From NCBI RefSeq assembly GCF_900168255.1, contig NZ_LT799838.1, positions 2,976,001-3,040,000 on the forward strand: DNA of 64,000 nucleotides, given 5' to 3'. The notes beneath the pieces were generated by a model. The model was not told the DNA's origin and ran no database searches. It saw nothing but the letters and a program-made list of their open reading frames with translations. Within the stretch, counting starts at the first letter, position 1. Each line of letters opens with the position of its first letter. Of this stretch, positions 35,514-48,994 are shown piece by piece. Both the position numbers and the translations under genes were made by a program. The stretch comes from Psychrobacter sp. DAB_AL43B. Lineage in GTDB: Bacteria > Pseudomonadota > Gammaproteobacteria > Pseudomonadales > Moraxellaceae.

Positions 35514-37382
35514 ATGAGTCAATTTACGATTAATATTATTTTTGTAGGTCTATCCTTCGCTTTATACTTCGGTATCGCTTGGTGGGCACGTGCAGGTTCG
35601 ACTAGTGAGTTCTATGTTGCTGGCGGCGGTGTGCATCCAGTAATGAACGGTATGGCAACGGCTGCTGACTGGATGAGTGCTGCGTCATTTATCTCAATGG
35701 CAGGTATTATTGCAACCGGTGGTTATGCTGCATCAACTTATTTGATGGGCTGGACAGGTGGTTATGTACTACTGGCCATGCTCCTAGCACCTTACCTACG
35801 TAAATTTGGTAAGTTCACGGTTCCTGATTTCATTGGTGACCGTTTTTATTCTAAGACTGCTGCTATGATTGCAGTTGTCTGTTTGATTATTGCTTCAACC
35901 ACTTATGTTATCGGTCAGATGACGGGTGCTGGTGTGGCATTCTCACGCTTCTTAGAAGTTGATAACACCACTGGTCTGATTATTGCGGCTGTTGTTGTAT
36001 TCTTCTACGCGGTACTTGGCGGTATGAAAGGGATTACCTACACGCAGGTTGCGCAGTATGTGGTTCTAATGATCGCTTATACAATTCCTGCAGTCTTTAT
36101 CTCACTTGAGTTGACGGGCAACCCGATTCCAGGTCTTGGTTTGTTCTCAAACCATGTTGAAGCGGGTATTCCTATCCTAACCAAGCTTGATCAAATCGTC
36201 GTCGACTTAGGCTTTACCGCTTATACCGCTGATGTACCTAACAAGCTAAACATGGTGCTGTTTACTTTATCACTCATGATTGGTACTGCGGGTTTACCGC
36301 ACGTTATCATTCGCTTTTTCACCGTTCCTAAAGTTGCTGACGCACGCTGGACAGCTGGTTGGACATTGGTATTTATCTCGCTACTATACTTCACCGCACC
36401 TGCGGTAGGTGCTATGGCGCGTCTAAACCTAATCGATACCATTTATCCACAAGGTGTTGATGCACCTGCTATCGAATATGATCAACGTCCAGACTGGATG
36501 AGAACATGGGAAGATACCGGTCTTATTAAGTACAACGATCTAAACAACGATGGTCGTATCCAGTTATATGCTGATAGTGGACTTGGTGCAGCAGAGCTTG
36601 CATTGGCTGCCGCTACCACTGATGGCGGTGATGTTGCAGCAGCAACGACTACCGTTGAAGAAGCAAAAGCTGAGCATGCTTTAGAACGTGATGGTATCTT
36701 TGTTGATAGAGGCTGGGCCGGTAACGAGCTTGATGTCAATGCTGATATCTTAGTCTTGGCTAACCCAGAAATTGCACAGCTACCAGGTTGGGTTATTGGT
36801 CTTATTGCCGCAGGTGGTTTGGCAGCAGCGCTATCAACAGCAGCTGGCCTACTACTCGCTATTTCATCAGCGATCAGTCATGATTTAATCAAACGTAACC
36901 TCAATCCTAATATTACTGATGCAGGCGAGCTAAAAGTGGCGCGTATCACTATGGGTATTGCGATTGTGATTGCTACATGGTTGGGTATTAACCCACCAGG
37001 ATTTGCTGCACAGGTCGTTGCATTAGCCTTTGGTATTGCGGGTGCCTCACTGTTCCCTGCATTGATGATGGGTATTTTCTCTAAGCGTATTAACAACCTT
37101 GGCGCTATCGCTGGTATGTTAACGGGTCTGATTAGTATCTTAGTTTATATCTTTGTCTTCAAAGGTTGGTTCTTCATTACTGGTACTGCCAACTTCCCTG
37201 ATACTGAAGAATACTGGTTATTTGGTATCTCGCCACTATCATTTGGCGCGGTTGGTGCATTGCTTAACTTTATCGTAGCATTTGCTGTTTCTTATGCGAC
37301 TGCTCCACCACCGTTACATATCCAAGAGCTCGTTGAAAGCGTACGTTCTCCACGTGGAGCTGGCGGCGCAATCGACCACTAA
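35514..37382 (+). CDS. Sodium:solute symporter, VC_2705/ActP-like
   Basis: A large subunit of 622 residues with 13 or so membrane segments in the SSS fold, likely taking up acetate or another short carboxylate with Na+. Family blocks are FYVAGGGVHPVMNGMATAADWMSAASFI, GFIIRF-like IRFFTVPK, LSTAAGLLLAISSAISHD and the C-terminal PPPLHIQELVESVR. A hydrophilic insert (about 310-410) carries D342-L-N-N-D346-G-R-I, a dockerin/EF-hand-like calcium loop. It is the second gene of the operon with DUF4212 and has a terminator. Substrate is inferred. Confidence 0.88.
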   Translation: MSQFTINIIFVGLSFALYFGIAWWARAGSTSEFYVAGGGVHPVMNGMATAADWMSAASFISMAGIIATGGYAASTYLMGWTGGYVLLAMLLAPYLRKFGKFTVPDFIGDRFYSKTAAMIAVVCLIIASTTYVIGQMTGAGVAFSRFLEVDNTTGLIIAAVVVFFYAVLGGMKGITYTQVAQYVVLMIAYTIPAVFISLELTGNPIPGLGLFSNHVEAGIPILTKLDQIVVDLGFTAYTADVPNKLNMVLFTLSLMIGTAGLPHVIIRFFTVPKVADARWTAGWTLVFISLLYFTAPAVGAMARLNLIDTIYPQGVDAPAIEYDQRPDWMRTWEDTGLIKYNDLNNDGRIQLYADSGLGAAELALAAATTDGGDVAAATTTVEEAKAEHALERDGIFVDRGWAGNELDVNADILVLANPEIAQLPGWVIGLIAAGGLAAALSTAAGLLLAISSAISHDLIKRNLNPNITDAGELKVARITMGIAIVIATWLGINPPGFAAQVVALAFGIAGASLFPALMMGIFSKRINNLGAIAGMLTGLISILVYIFVFKGWFFITGTANFPDTEEYWLFGISPLSFGAVGALLNFIVAFAVSYATAPPPLHIQELVESVRSPRGAGGAIDH

Positions 37383-37420
37383 GCTAGCAAGTGAAGTATC
37401 TGCTCTTTTACGATAATATA

Positions 37421-37458
37421 TCACTCACAGGCAGCAGCTGCTTGTGAGTGATTTTTTT
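37421..37458 (+). terminator. Rho-independent terminator after the symporter operon
   Basis: A 15-bp imperfect stem (left arm 37421-37435, right arm 37437-37451), followed by seven Ts. Confidence 0.88.
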
Positions 37459-37654
37459 ATCCCAATCTGGTGATAGAGTATTTTTTAAATACTATTTATC
37501 CAATCATGATAGTTTTATTCACCCCTCTTCAAAGTAAAAATGATGAGAAAGGTGAGCATAACTGCCATAATAAATGCGCTTAAAAAAACTTGAACATGTA
37601 ATTTTATTTTAATAATTGGTATGAAATGCGCTGATGGCGTTAAGGAAAAGTATT

Positions 37655-38200
37655 ATGCTTTTTGAGTTTATCGCGACCATAGCGGCTGGATTTGGTTTAG
37701 CTGGAATAGCCCTTGTCATAACTCACCTCAGTAAACTCGCAGGTAAAAAAGCGCCAAGATGGCTTATTCCATTATTTGGTGCGATCGGTATCTTTGGCTT
37801 TCAAATAAGCCAAGAATACAGCTGGTTTGATCAACAGGTTGCACAGCTCCCTGAAGGTGTTCATGTCGTCAAAAAAGTTGAAGAAGGCACTTGGTTTCGC
37901 CCGTGGTCATACGTTAAACCACAAACATTGCGCTTTATAGCGGCTGATAGTGGACACGCTCGTGCTAATGCGGATAACCCAGATGTTTATTTGGTCAATT
38001 TATATTTGTTTGAGAGACGTAGAAGTGTGCAGCAAGTACCGCAAGTGATTGATTGTGCCGCCCCTGCCCGTGCCGACTATGTGCTACAAGAAAAAGGCAG
38101 TAAGCTAACTATTGATGAGCACGTGAAACAAACGACTGCTTGGCGTCCATTAGAGAAAAATGACCCTCTATTTATCAATGTCTGCTTAAGCAAAAAATAA
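37655..38200 (+). CDS. Conserved membrane protein, unknown
   Basis: A 181-residue protein with two N-terminal membrane helices (about 3-23 and 32-48), followed by a soluble part with W-rich motifs (QEYSWFDQQ, EEGTWFRPWSYVKP, TLRFIA). I recognise the layout as a conserved hypothetical family of gammaproteobacteria but know no function. ATG 37655 is preceded by AAGGA and is preferred over the open frame from 37634. The C-terminal region has two Cys (CAA, CLSK). It is convergent with the rhomboid gene. Confidence 0.75.
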   Translation: MLFEFIATIAAGFGLAGIALVITHLSKLAGKKAPRWLIPLFGAIGIFGFQISQEYSWFDQQVAQLPEGVHVVKKVEEGTWFRPWSYVKPQTLRFIAADSGHARANADNPDVYLVNLYLFERRRSVQQVPQVIDCAAPARADYVLQEKGSKLTIDEHVKQTTAWRPLEKNDPLFINVCLSKK

Positions 38201-38281
38201 GTAGATAGTAAAGTTAATACTAATTTAACGAAGCGTTTTTCTTATTCTTTAATATTAAAGATATTGTTCTAATAGTAGAAA

Positions 38282-38887
38282 TTAATCACGCTTAGTTATG
38301 CTTGTATAAGCATGCTTCGAGTTTGCACCTAACAATAAGCCGGCGCATAAACCACCGAAGTGCGCCGCAAACGAGATACCTTGCTGCGGCATCAAGCCTT
38401 GCTTAATGGTGAGCCAATACCCTGCTCCCATCACGATACAAGCTAACAAATAGCCCCAACGTCTTGCGAACACTGCCCCACCTATCATATAACCGAGCAT
38501 CGCAAAACATAGCCCTGACGCACCGATATGAATAGATAATGGCGAGGCTATCAACCAAGTCATCATGCCTGAGGCGACAATAAGCTTAAGAATCGTGCGA
38601 TAAGCATTATTCTCAAATAAGCCAAACAAAAATAAAATCTGTAGTAATACCAAGGTATTGCCTAGCAAATGGGCAAAGTTACCATGCATTGTCCATGAAG
38701 CTAAAACGCCGATCATACTGCCCACGTCTAATGTACGTGGCACAATACCAAAAACATTCCATATGCCGAAAAATACGGTGTCATTGAGAAAAAACATTAC
38801 CCACATTGGCAATAAGGCAAAAGCATATAAACCAATAACCTGTTTGAAACGGGTAATCACGAGCGTCATCACTTGCTGCCACTTCAT
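38282..38887 (-). CDS. Rhomboid family intramembrane serine protease
   Basis: A 201-residue protein with six membrane segments. It carries the catalytic dyad S124 (GASG) and H176 (AAHFGG) and the conserved HLLGN segment (73-77). It cleaves membrane proteins within or near the bilayer; its substrate is not known. GlpG-type cytoplasmic domains are absent. It follows the 5'-nucleotidase gene by 36 bp on the same strand, so they are probably co-transcribed. Confidence 0.88.
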   Translation of the reverse strand: MKWQQVMTLVITRFKQVIGLYAFALLPMWVMFFLNDTVFFGIWNVFGIVPRTLDVGSMIGVLASWTMHGNFAHLLGNTLVLLQILFLFGLFENNAYRTILKLIVASGMMTWLIASPLSIHIGASGLCFAMLGYMIGGAVFARRWGYLLACIVMGAGYWLTIKQGLMPQQGISFAAHFGGLCAGLLLGANSKHAYTSITKRD

Positions 38888-38923
38888 CTGTTGTTGTATC
38901 CTCTTGATCTGATTAAAAGTATA

Positions 38924-39976
38924 TTAGTGACTTGCAGTCAACATCGTGTTTTTTACTGGTTTAAAAGATAACGATGACGCATCCTTATCAGCCGTTAGAA
39001 CACTATTGGCATGTAACAGCGAGGTTGAATGATAAGGCACCAATGCCGTCGGTACAAAGCCACGAGCCGCATCGATATGTTTTACCGAATCATCAAAGAA
39101 AATATGCGGAGCAAATGTTTTTAGTACCGAAGTCTTTTCAAGCCCTCCTAAAAAAAATGCCATATCAAGATCTACGCCCCAATCACGCAATGTTTTGATA
39201 GCTCGCAGATCAGCTGGCGCATTACGTGCTGTTACTAATGCTATCTTCATAGGACAAGAGTCCAAGCTTGCAGGCAAACGCTCTTGCATTTTGGACAGCT
39301 TAATCAACAGTTCTGCATACGGACCTTTTTCTATCGGTAAATCGCGCATTTGGGCCTCGCGGTCATGAAAAGCCTGCAACCCTTTTTGCTTATAAAGCAG
39401 CTCGCCTGAATCATCAAATAACACCGCATCACCGTCAAAAGCAATACGTAATTGCTTGGTATCAAGCTCGTAGGTATTGACTGGCGTTGCATCTAATATC
39501 GCACAGGCACAAATATCAGCATCGGCAACCTGCTGCGCGTCCTCACGATTGGTCGTCAAAAACAAATCTACATTAAAATCTTTAATATAAGGCGCAACAG
39601 CACTGCCTGATATAAAGGCTGAACGTGAGATAGTTAGATCATGATCACGTATTGCATTGAGCACTTGAATACCGGTATCAGGGCTGCTTTTTGAGACAAT
39701 AACTACCTCGACTAACGGCGTTTCAATACCTGATACTGAATCAGAGCAATGCTCACAATAGTTATTTAAATGAAGAAGCGCTTTGATAAGTGGATAGCCT
39801 GCGCCAATACTCAGGGGATCATCTTCGCGCTCTGCCATATAGTCACGAAACTCTTTGATCGCCTCGGTAGGTCGCTGCTGCAATAAATCTAACAGATGGT
39901 TTTCTGATGCCGATAAATCAAATAAAGCGGTCGCAGAAATTGCGACTATCAAAGTATTACTAAAATCGATTGCCAT
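38924..39976 (-). CDS. 5'-nucleotidase (PF06189 type)
   Basis: Predicted cytosolic nucleotidase that dephosphorylates nucleoside 5'-monophosphates. The 350-residue product has HAD-like blocks: FDGDAVLFDDSGELLYKQKG (family signature), SAFISGSAVAPYI, TARNAPADLRAIKTLRDWGV and HIFFDDSVKHI, with Asp residues that would bind Mg. The domain extends over almost the whole protein. The ribosome site is weak. It is the first gene of a unit with the rhomboid gene. Confidence 0.85.
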   Translation of the reverse strand: MAIDFSNTLIVAISATALFDLSASENHLLDLLQQRPTEAIKEFRDYMAEREDDPLSIGAGYPLIKALLHLNNYCEHCSDSVSGIETPLVEVVIVSKSSPDTGIQVLNAIRDHDLTISRSAFISGSAVAPYIKDFNVDLFLTTNREDAQQVADADICACAILDATPVNTYELDTKQLRIAFDGDAVLFDDSGELLYKQKGLQAFHDREAQMRDLPIEKGPYAELLIKLSKMQERLPASLDSCPMKIALVTARNAPADLRAIKTLRDWGVDLDMAFFLGGLEKTSVLKTFAPHIFFDDSVKHIDAARGFVPTALVPYHSTSLLHANSVLTADKDASSLSFKPVKNTMLTASH

Positions 39977-40172
39977 AATTATTCTACTTAACTATTTTTA
40001 TGTGAAGATGTTATTTATATGAACATGTTATTCATATGGAAATAATACAGAAACAAGGTCTGTAAATAAGGTTTATCGAGTTTACTACATCTCTAAAAAC
40101 TTATAATGAGGATAAAAGTTATGATAATGTCGTTATACTGTCAAAACCTTGTACCTATAGACTTAACCACAT

Positions 40173-40205
40173 AAAAAAAACCATATTATCACTACGACAA
40201 TATGG
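40173..40205 (-). terminator. Terminator-like hairpin, minus strand
   Basis: CCATATTATC (40181-40190), loop ACTAC, GACAATATGG (40196-40205). On the minus strand it is followed by eight Ts. It closely resembles the hairpin at 40861-40892. Confidence 0.6.
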
Positions 40206-40300
40206 CAGAAAGATCAAAAACCTTAAAGCCTGTCTTACTAATCATGAAAAATATTCTGTGCTCATTATCGATAATATATTTAAAAGCTAACCATGATGCA

Positions 40301-40322
40301 AAAAAAGACTGCTAATGCAGTC
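40301..40322 (-). terminator. Terminator downstream of dodecin
   Basis: GACTGC (40307-40312), loop TAAT, GCAGTC (40317-40322). On the minus strand the hairpin is followed by TTTTTT. Confidence 0.75.
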
Positions 40323-40388
40323 TCTTTTTATAATCTATATCGTTAAAAACTAATCTGGATTTAGGTCATAAACCTAGATATCAATCTG

Positions 40389-40607
40389 CTAGCCTAAATC
40401 AGAATCATCACTCACAACAAAACTAACGATCATAATGACGTGGTATTTATCAATCTTGCCATCAGTGATACCGACTTTTTGTTCTTTTACCCACGCACCT
40501 TGGACGTTATTGATTGTTTTAGCAACTTGAGCAACCCCTTTTTGAATCGCATCTTCGAAACTAGTCTTAGAGGTACTACTCACTTCAATATTTTTTGCAA
40601 TAGTCAT
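40389..40607 (-). CDS. Dodecin family flavin-binding protein
   Basis: A 72-residue protein that in its family forms a dodecamer storing or buffering flavins such as FMN, riboflavin or lumichrome. The sequence fits the fold: beta strand KNIEVSSTS, helix FEDAIQKGVAQVAKTI, then NVQGAWVKEQKVGI, with Trp positioned for flavin stacking, and YHVIMIVSFVV. ATG 40607 is preceded by GAGAG; the frame is open to 40625. It is flanked on both sides by minus-strand hairpins and by the rRNA operon end. Confidence 0.85.
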   Translation of the reverse strand: MTIAKNIEVSSTSKTSFEDAIQKGVAQVAKTINNVQGAWVKEQKVGITDGKIDKYHVIMIVSFVVSDDSDLG

Positions 40608-40860
40608 AATATTTCTCTCATCCATGTGATTTTAAAATATACTACTTTTTAAGACAGCGTCATGCTGACCGTACTTATTAAACAAACTGCCTTATTATTC
40701 TAATGATATTTCTATAGGCTAGTAACACGCATCTGTATAGCAACAGCACCTAACTGTTACTTCATGTAGTTTTCTTTACGCCGCCTACTATTTTCTTATT
40801 AATCCTTATCTACTACAGCCCCTTATTTTTTTGATTGAGCCGTAGCACTAACTATATAAA

Positions 40861-40892
40861 AAAAGCCATAATATCATCATGATAATATGGCT
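40861..40892 (-). terminator. Second terminator-like hairpin after rrn
   Basis: AGCCATAATATCAT (40864-40877) pairs with ATGATAATATGGCT (40879-40892) with one mismatch. On the minus strand a T-run follows. It may act as a backup terminator of the rRNA operon. Confidence 0.65.
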
Positions 40893-41002
40893 ATTTCGAA
40901 GTAAAGCCTTACCTTTTGAGCTGCGAAGCGGCATCTCTCATATCTTTCTCATCACCAGCGTTTTATATAGCTCCCTAAAGCCCCAAATCCCGCACAAAGA
41001 AA

Positions 41003-41032
41003 ATCCCCCGTCTAGATAACTAGTCGGGGGAT
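41003..41032 (-). terminator. rRNA operon terminator
   Basis: ATCCCCCGTCTAG (41003-41015), loop ATAA, CTAGTCGGGGGAT (41020-41032), with one T-T mismatch. TTTTC follows on the minus strand. It lies just after the 5S gene. Confidence 0.9.
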
Positions 41033-41047
41033 ATTCAGGAATAGAGA

Positions 41048-41160
41048 GCTGACGATGACCTACTCTCACATGGGCGGACCCACACTACCATTGGCGCGAC
41101 GATGTTTCACTTCTGAGTTCGGGAAGGGATCAGGTGGGGCCATCGTGCTATTGTCGTCAG
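41048..41160 (-). rRNA. rrf: 5S ribosomal RNA
   Basis: On the minus strand the 5' end CTGACGACAATAGC and the 3' end GGTCATCGTCAG pair as helix I. Internal 5S signatures include CCTGATCCC, CCGAACTCAGAAGTGAAAC and GTGAGAGTAGG. Ends are accurate to a few bases. Confidence 0.92.
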
Positions 41161-41331
41161 CAAAGGGGGTTAGATATGAGTCTGTTATTATTGTTTTGAC
41201 GTCAAGATATTATCTATTGGTCGATCAACTTGTAACCTAACTGAATCAAGGTTAAAGGTGATATCGAAATATTACTTTCTATGTTATAGCATAAGCTATA
41301 CAAGACAGATTAATTAGAGCTTTCATACAAA

Positions 41332-44210
<2,879 letters not shown>

Positions 44211-44224
<14 letters not shown>

Positions 44225-44555
44225 TCTTGATCTATAAATAGATCTTAACTTCTAAGTGCTATATAAGTCTAATTATGATAACGATATCACCTATGTTTAT
44301 ACGCTTGATTCAGTTCTCTTTACTTTTTTAATAACTCACTACTGGGATAACAACTGATGTCGTTAAGTAGTGAGTTATTAAGGTTAGGAACAACGCGTGA
44401 ACACGTGTTCCTAACCCAGACTCATATCTATGTTTTTAAATAGTTTCTATGCTCTCATCGAGTCACAGATTCTGTATAAAACAGAAGTAAATAATCAGTT
44501 ACAATCATTTAATTCTGTTTATGCTTATTTTATATATTTACTATCGTATTTATTA
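44211..44555 (-). other. ITS between tRNA-Ala and 23S with hairpin cluster
   Basis: The 345-nt spacer contains three inverted repeats: GATCTAT-AA-ATAGATC (44229-44244); a 16-bp stem TTAATAACTCACTACT (44328-44343) with its complement at 44366-44381; and GGTTAGGAACA (44382-44392) with TGTTCCTAACC (44406-44416). The last two are directly adjacent. They probably guide processing. Confidence 0.7.
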
Positions 44556-44631
44556 TGGTGGAGCCAAACGGAGTCGAACCGTTGACCTCCTGCGTGCAAG
44601 GCAGGCGCTCTACCAACTGAGCTATGGCCCC
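44556..44631 (-). tRNA. tRNA-Ala (TGC)
   Basis: A 76-nt cloverleaf on the minus strand, starting GGGGCCATAGCTCAG and ending GGCTCCACCA with encoded CCA. The anticodon loop CTTGCAC gives TGC. T arm GGTTCGA is standard. Confidence 0.97.
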
Positions 44632-44642
44632 GTATATAATAA

Positions 44643-44719
44643 TGGTAGGCCTGGGCAGACTTGAACTGCCGACCCCCGCGTTATCAACACGGTGCTCTAA
44701 CCAGCTGAGCTACAGGCCT
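44643..44719 (-). tRNA. tRNA-Ile (GAT)
   Basis: A 77-nt cloverleaf on the minus strand, starting AGGCCTGTAGCTCAGC and ending CAGGCCTACCA with encoded CCA. The anticodon loop TTGATAA gives GAT. It is the first spacer tRNA after 16S. Confidence 0.97.
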
Positions 44720-44764
44720 GTGTCTGCCTGTAAAGGCAAAGCGCTAATAATAAATACTAGCTAA

Positions 44765-46564
<1,800 letters not shown>

Positions 46565-46771
46565 TATGCTTTTAAATAGTATCACTCTACTGTCGTCCAG
46601 TAGATGATGTTCTTGCTAATCAGTCTAAGCCATTTGCTTATCTTGTTTAGCGAGCCGACTATCATATCATGTTTAAATAATCTGTCAACCCTTTATTCTA
46701 ATTCGTTTCAGTAAGTTATCTGGGTTATAAGTTTGTTAACTTATTTGCCAGCTTCCTTTGCTGAGGTGCGT

Positions 46772-46799
46772 ATTATAGACGCTTTTAATCTGGTGTCAA
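46772..46799 (-). promoter_or_regulatory. rRNA operon promoter, proximal
   Basis: On the minus strand: TTGACA (46794-46799), a 16-bp spacer, TATAAT (46772-46777), then ACGCACC, a GC-rich discriminator typical of stringently controlled rRNA promoters. Both hexamers are perfect consensus. Confidence 0.88.
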
Positions 46800-46920
46800 G
46801 AACTTATTTTTTAATTGGTGTTAAAGTAATTATAAACTCTAATGCCAATCTCGCTAAACTTCAGTACTAAGTGATCAATCACTTGCCCTAATAAGTATAG
46901 CTTCGTTCCGATAGGGGCGT

Positions 46921-46948
46921 ATTATACGCAGTTTCAGGGAGGGGTCAA
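46921..46948 (-). promoter_or_regulatory. rRNA operon promoter, distal
   Basis: On the minus strand: TTGACC (46943-46948), a 16-bp spacer, TATAAT (46921-46926), then ACGCCCC. It lies 149 bp upstream of the proximal promoter, with the same spacer length and discriminator type. Confidence 0.85.
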
Positions 46949-47096
46949 GGGGTTTGTGAAGTTTTTCAATCAATGTTAATCACTACTTTAATACTGTTAT
47001 AGTTATCAATAGCTTGGAATTACCACCTACTTATGATTAACTAAATTTAGCCTATTAATCAATTGTCTTCTTCTTTTATATGGTTACTCAATAGAG

Positions 47097-47118
47097 TTAA
47101 TCGGTCGTTAATCGGTCG
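47097..47118. repeat. 11-bp tandem repeat, two copies
   Basis: TTAATCGGTCG at 47097-47107 and 47108-47118, followed by a degenerate TTACTCG. It lies just beyond the stop of the uracil-DNA-glycosylase-like gene. Confidence 0.7.
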
Positions 47119-47141
47119 TTACTCGACATTTCATACTCTAC

Positions 47142-47867
47142 TTACAACTTACCCATCTTTTTAAAGAACTCTTTGTAGGCTTCGACTTTTTTATCTAAGG
47201 CTAATGGGTAGGCTCGCGAGGTTGAGGGTAGACGATATAGTGTTAAGTCGTTAACTTGCTCTGCAATATGACTTTGTTCAGTGTCATGCCACTGGTAAGG
47301 ATAGTCGATACTTTGATTGGTCTTAGGATACTTGGACTTAGCTGGTGGGGTATTAAGCAAGTTGAGCAATACCTCTGTTGCCTTGCCTCCTGTAGTGAAT
47401 AATGATTTTACCTTTGGTACTTGCGGCAAAATGCTATCTAAATCAACAGTCGTTACAACCGTTAGGTTTTTATCAGACGCATTGCCAGTCTCGCGAATTG
47501 CTTGTACTACTGTGGGACAAGAAGCAATACCGCGCTCAAACATAAAGGCGCGAATCTGCTCAGGATCAAAGCGTTTCTCATCCCCTACTCTAAAATAATC
47601 TGCGTCGTCAAAGAATACGCGGCCATAAATGCGCCACATGTCATTCTGAAAGTTAGGATAGTGGAATCTCATCGCCCATTTATCAGCGGTGGGTGGAAAA
47701 CTACCCATCATCATGACCGTCGCATCGGGTGGTAGGACGGGACCAAAAGGATGCGTTTCGATATTTGCTGTTTCTGTATCTAAATTTTGTGGCCATACAA
47801 AGTCGTTAGCAGGTTTTGATAGCGTTGTGTGAGTATTCGATGCGGATTTGGTCATGATATTCTTCAT
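47142..47867 (-). CDS. Uracil-DNA glycosylase family protein
   Basis: A 241-residue soluble protein of the UDG superfamily, related to the Mug/SMUG-like branch used in base excision repair. The motif-1 region is MMMGSFPPTADKW, followed by FHYPNFQNDMWRIYG; the second active-site region is in LYRLPSTSRAYP near the C-terminus. Substrate specificity cannot be set from this. The start may be ATG 47867 or 47855, the latter with GAAGA upstream. It is encoded beside the rRNA promoters but reads toward them. Confidence 0.75.
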   Translation of the reverse strand: MKNIMTKSASNTHTTLSKPANDFVWPQNLDTETANIETHPFGPVLPPDATVMMMGSFPPTADKWAMRFHYPNFQNDMWRIYGRVFFDDADYFRVGDEKRFDPEQIRAFMFERGIASCPTVVQAIRETGNASDKNLTVVTTVDLDSILPQVPKVKSLFTTGGKATEVLLNLLNTPPAKSKYPKTNQSIDYPYQWHDTEQSHIAEQVNDLTLYRLPSTSRAYPLALDKKVEAYKEFFKKMGKL

Positions 47868-48235
47868 CAGAAAAGTGGTTTTTTTGGTATCATAGCAAGC
47901 GTAAACATTGCTTAAAGTACAATGGCTTTAATATAGCTATATTTTATGGTTATACGACTTGCTATGAACCACTATTTATAATTATTGATTGGTTGATTTG
48001 TCTCTTATTACTATAAAAGCTCAGCCGATAGAGTCAAGGCACGATTTGTTAGTGATATGGATGGTTTTATAGATAACCATATAGTTATAAAGTCGAACAT
48101 AATCATGAAACAATTTATTTAAAAGCGCTGCGCCGCAATGTATTTATTTGCCCATTGTCTATCTAAATGCCTATATTTTTTATTTTATTAGATTAAATAA
48201 CGCCCAAGAATCAGACCAAAACTAAGAGACTACTC
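47868..48235. other. Divergent spacer upstream of upp
   Basis: About 370 bp with promoters for the UDG-like gene and upp. No clear operator, riboswitch or gene recognised. Confidence 0.5.
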
Positions 48236-48877
48236 ATGAGTGACTTAAAAATTACCGTAATTGATCATCCGTTAGTACGCCATAAACTCAGCCTCATGCG
48301 TGAAAAAGACTGTAGTACTTATAAGTTTCGTACGCTCACCAAAGAGCTTGCACGCTTGATGGCCTATGAAGCAAGCCGCGACTTTGAGATTGAAACCTTT
48401 CCAATGGAAGGCTGGTGTGGTGATATTACTGGTGAGCAAATCACTGGGAAGACGGCGACGATTGTACCGATTCTGCGCGCCGGTATTGGCATGCTGGATG
48501 GCGTTCTCGATTTAATCCCAACGGCTAAAATATCTGTTGTCGGCTTACAACGTGATGAAGAGACCTTGGAACCAGTACCGTTCTTTGAAAAGTTCGTTAG
48601 TCATATGGACAAACGTCCCGCGATTATCATTGACCCGATGCTCGCAACTGGTGGCTCAATGATTGCTACTATTGAGATGCTAAAGAAACACGGCTGTAAA
48701 AATATTAAAGCATTGGTATTGGTCGCAGCGCCTGAAGGTGTGCGCTTAGTCAATGAAGCGCATCCTGACGTGACGCTTTATACAGCGGCATTAGACAGCC
48801 ATTTGGATGAACACGGCTATATCATCCCTGGTCTCGGTGATGCTGGTGATAAGATATTTGGTACTAAGCAAATTTAA
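48236..48877 (+). CDS. upp: Uracil phosphoribosyltransferase
   Basis: Pyrimidine salvage enzyme: uracil + PRPP to UMP. The 213-residue product has the conserved [12 protein letters not shown] start, [11 protein letters not shown], and the PRPP loop [16 protein letters not shown] (about 132-147), plus the C-terminal uracil-binding [16 protein letters not shown]. No uraA permease follows; the next gene is the SDR ydfG. Confidence 0.97.
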   Translation: MSDLKITVIDHPLVRHKLSLMREKDCSTYKFRTLTKELARLMAYEASRDFEIETFPMEGWCGDITGEQITGKTATIVPILRAGIGMLDGVLDLIPTAKISVVGLQRDEETLEPVPFFEKFVSHMDKRPAIIIDPMLATGGSMIATIEMLKKHGCKNIKALVLVAAPEGVRLVNEAHPDVTLYTAALDSHLDEHGYIIPGLGDAGDKIFGTKQI

Positions 48878-48994
48878 TATAACTGACGGCTATAAATAGC
48901 GGCTGTAAAGTATGATTAAGCATTGATGGCTACCATTACGACTGCCATTAACAATTTATTATTAATGACTTCTTATTAATAACAAGGATGAATG

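Larger units (their letters stand above)
39977..40388. other. Spacer between the 5'-nucleotidase and dodecin genes
   Basis: About 410 bp. It contains a 17-bp imperfect direct repeat (ATGTTATTTATATGA, ATGTTATTCATATGG; 40008-40039) and two minus-strand terminator-like hairpins (40173-40205 and 40301-40322). No gene is seen. Confidence 0.55.
40608..41047. other. Spacer between dodecin and the rRNA operon
   Basis: About 440 bp with no gene. It holds two minus-strand terminators (40861-40892 and 41003-41032) at the end of the rRNA operon, and the dodecin promoter. Confidence 0.6.
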
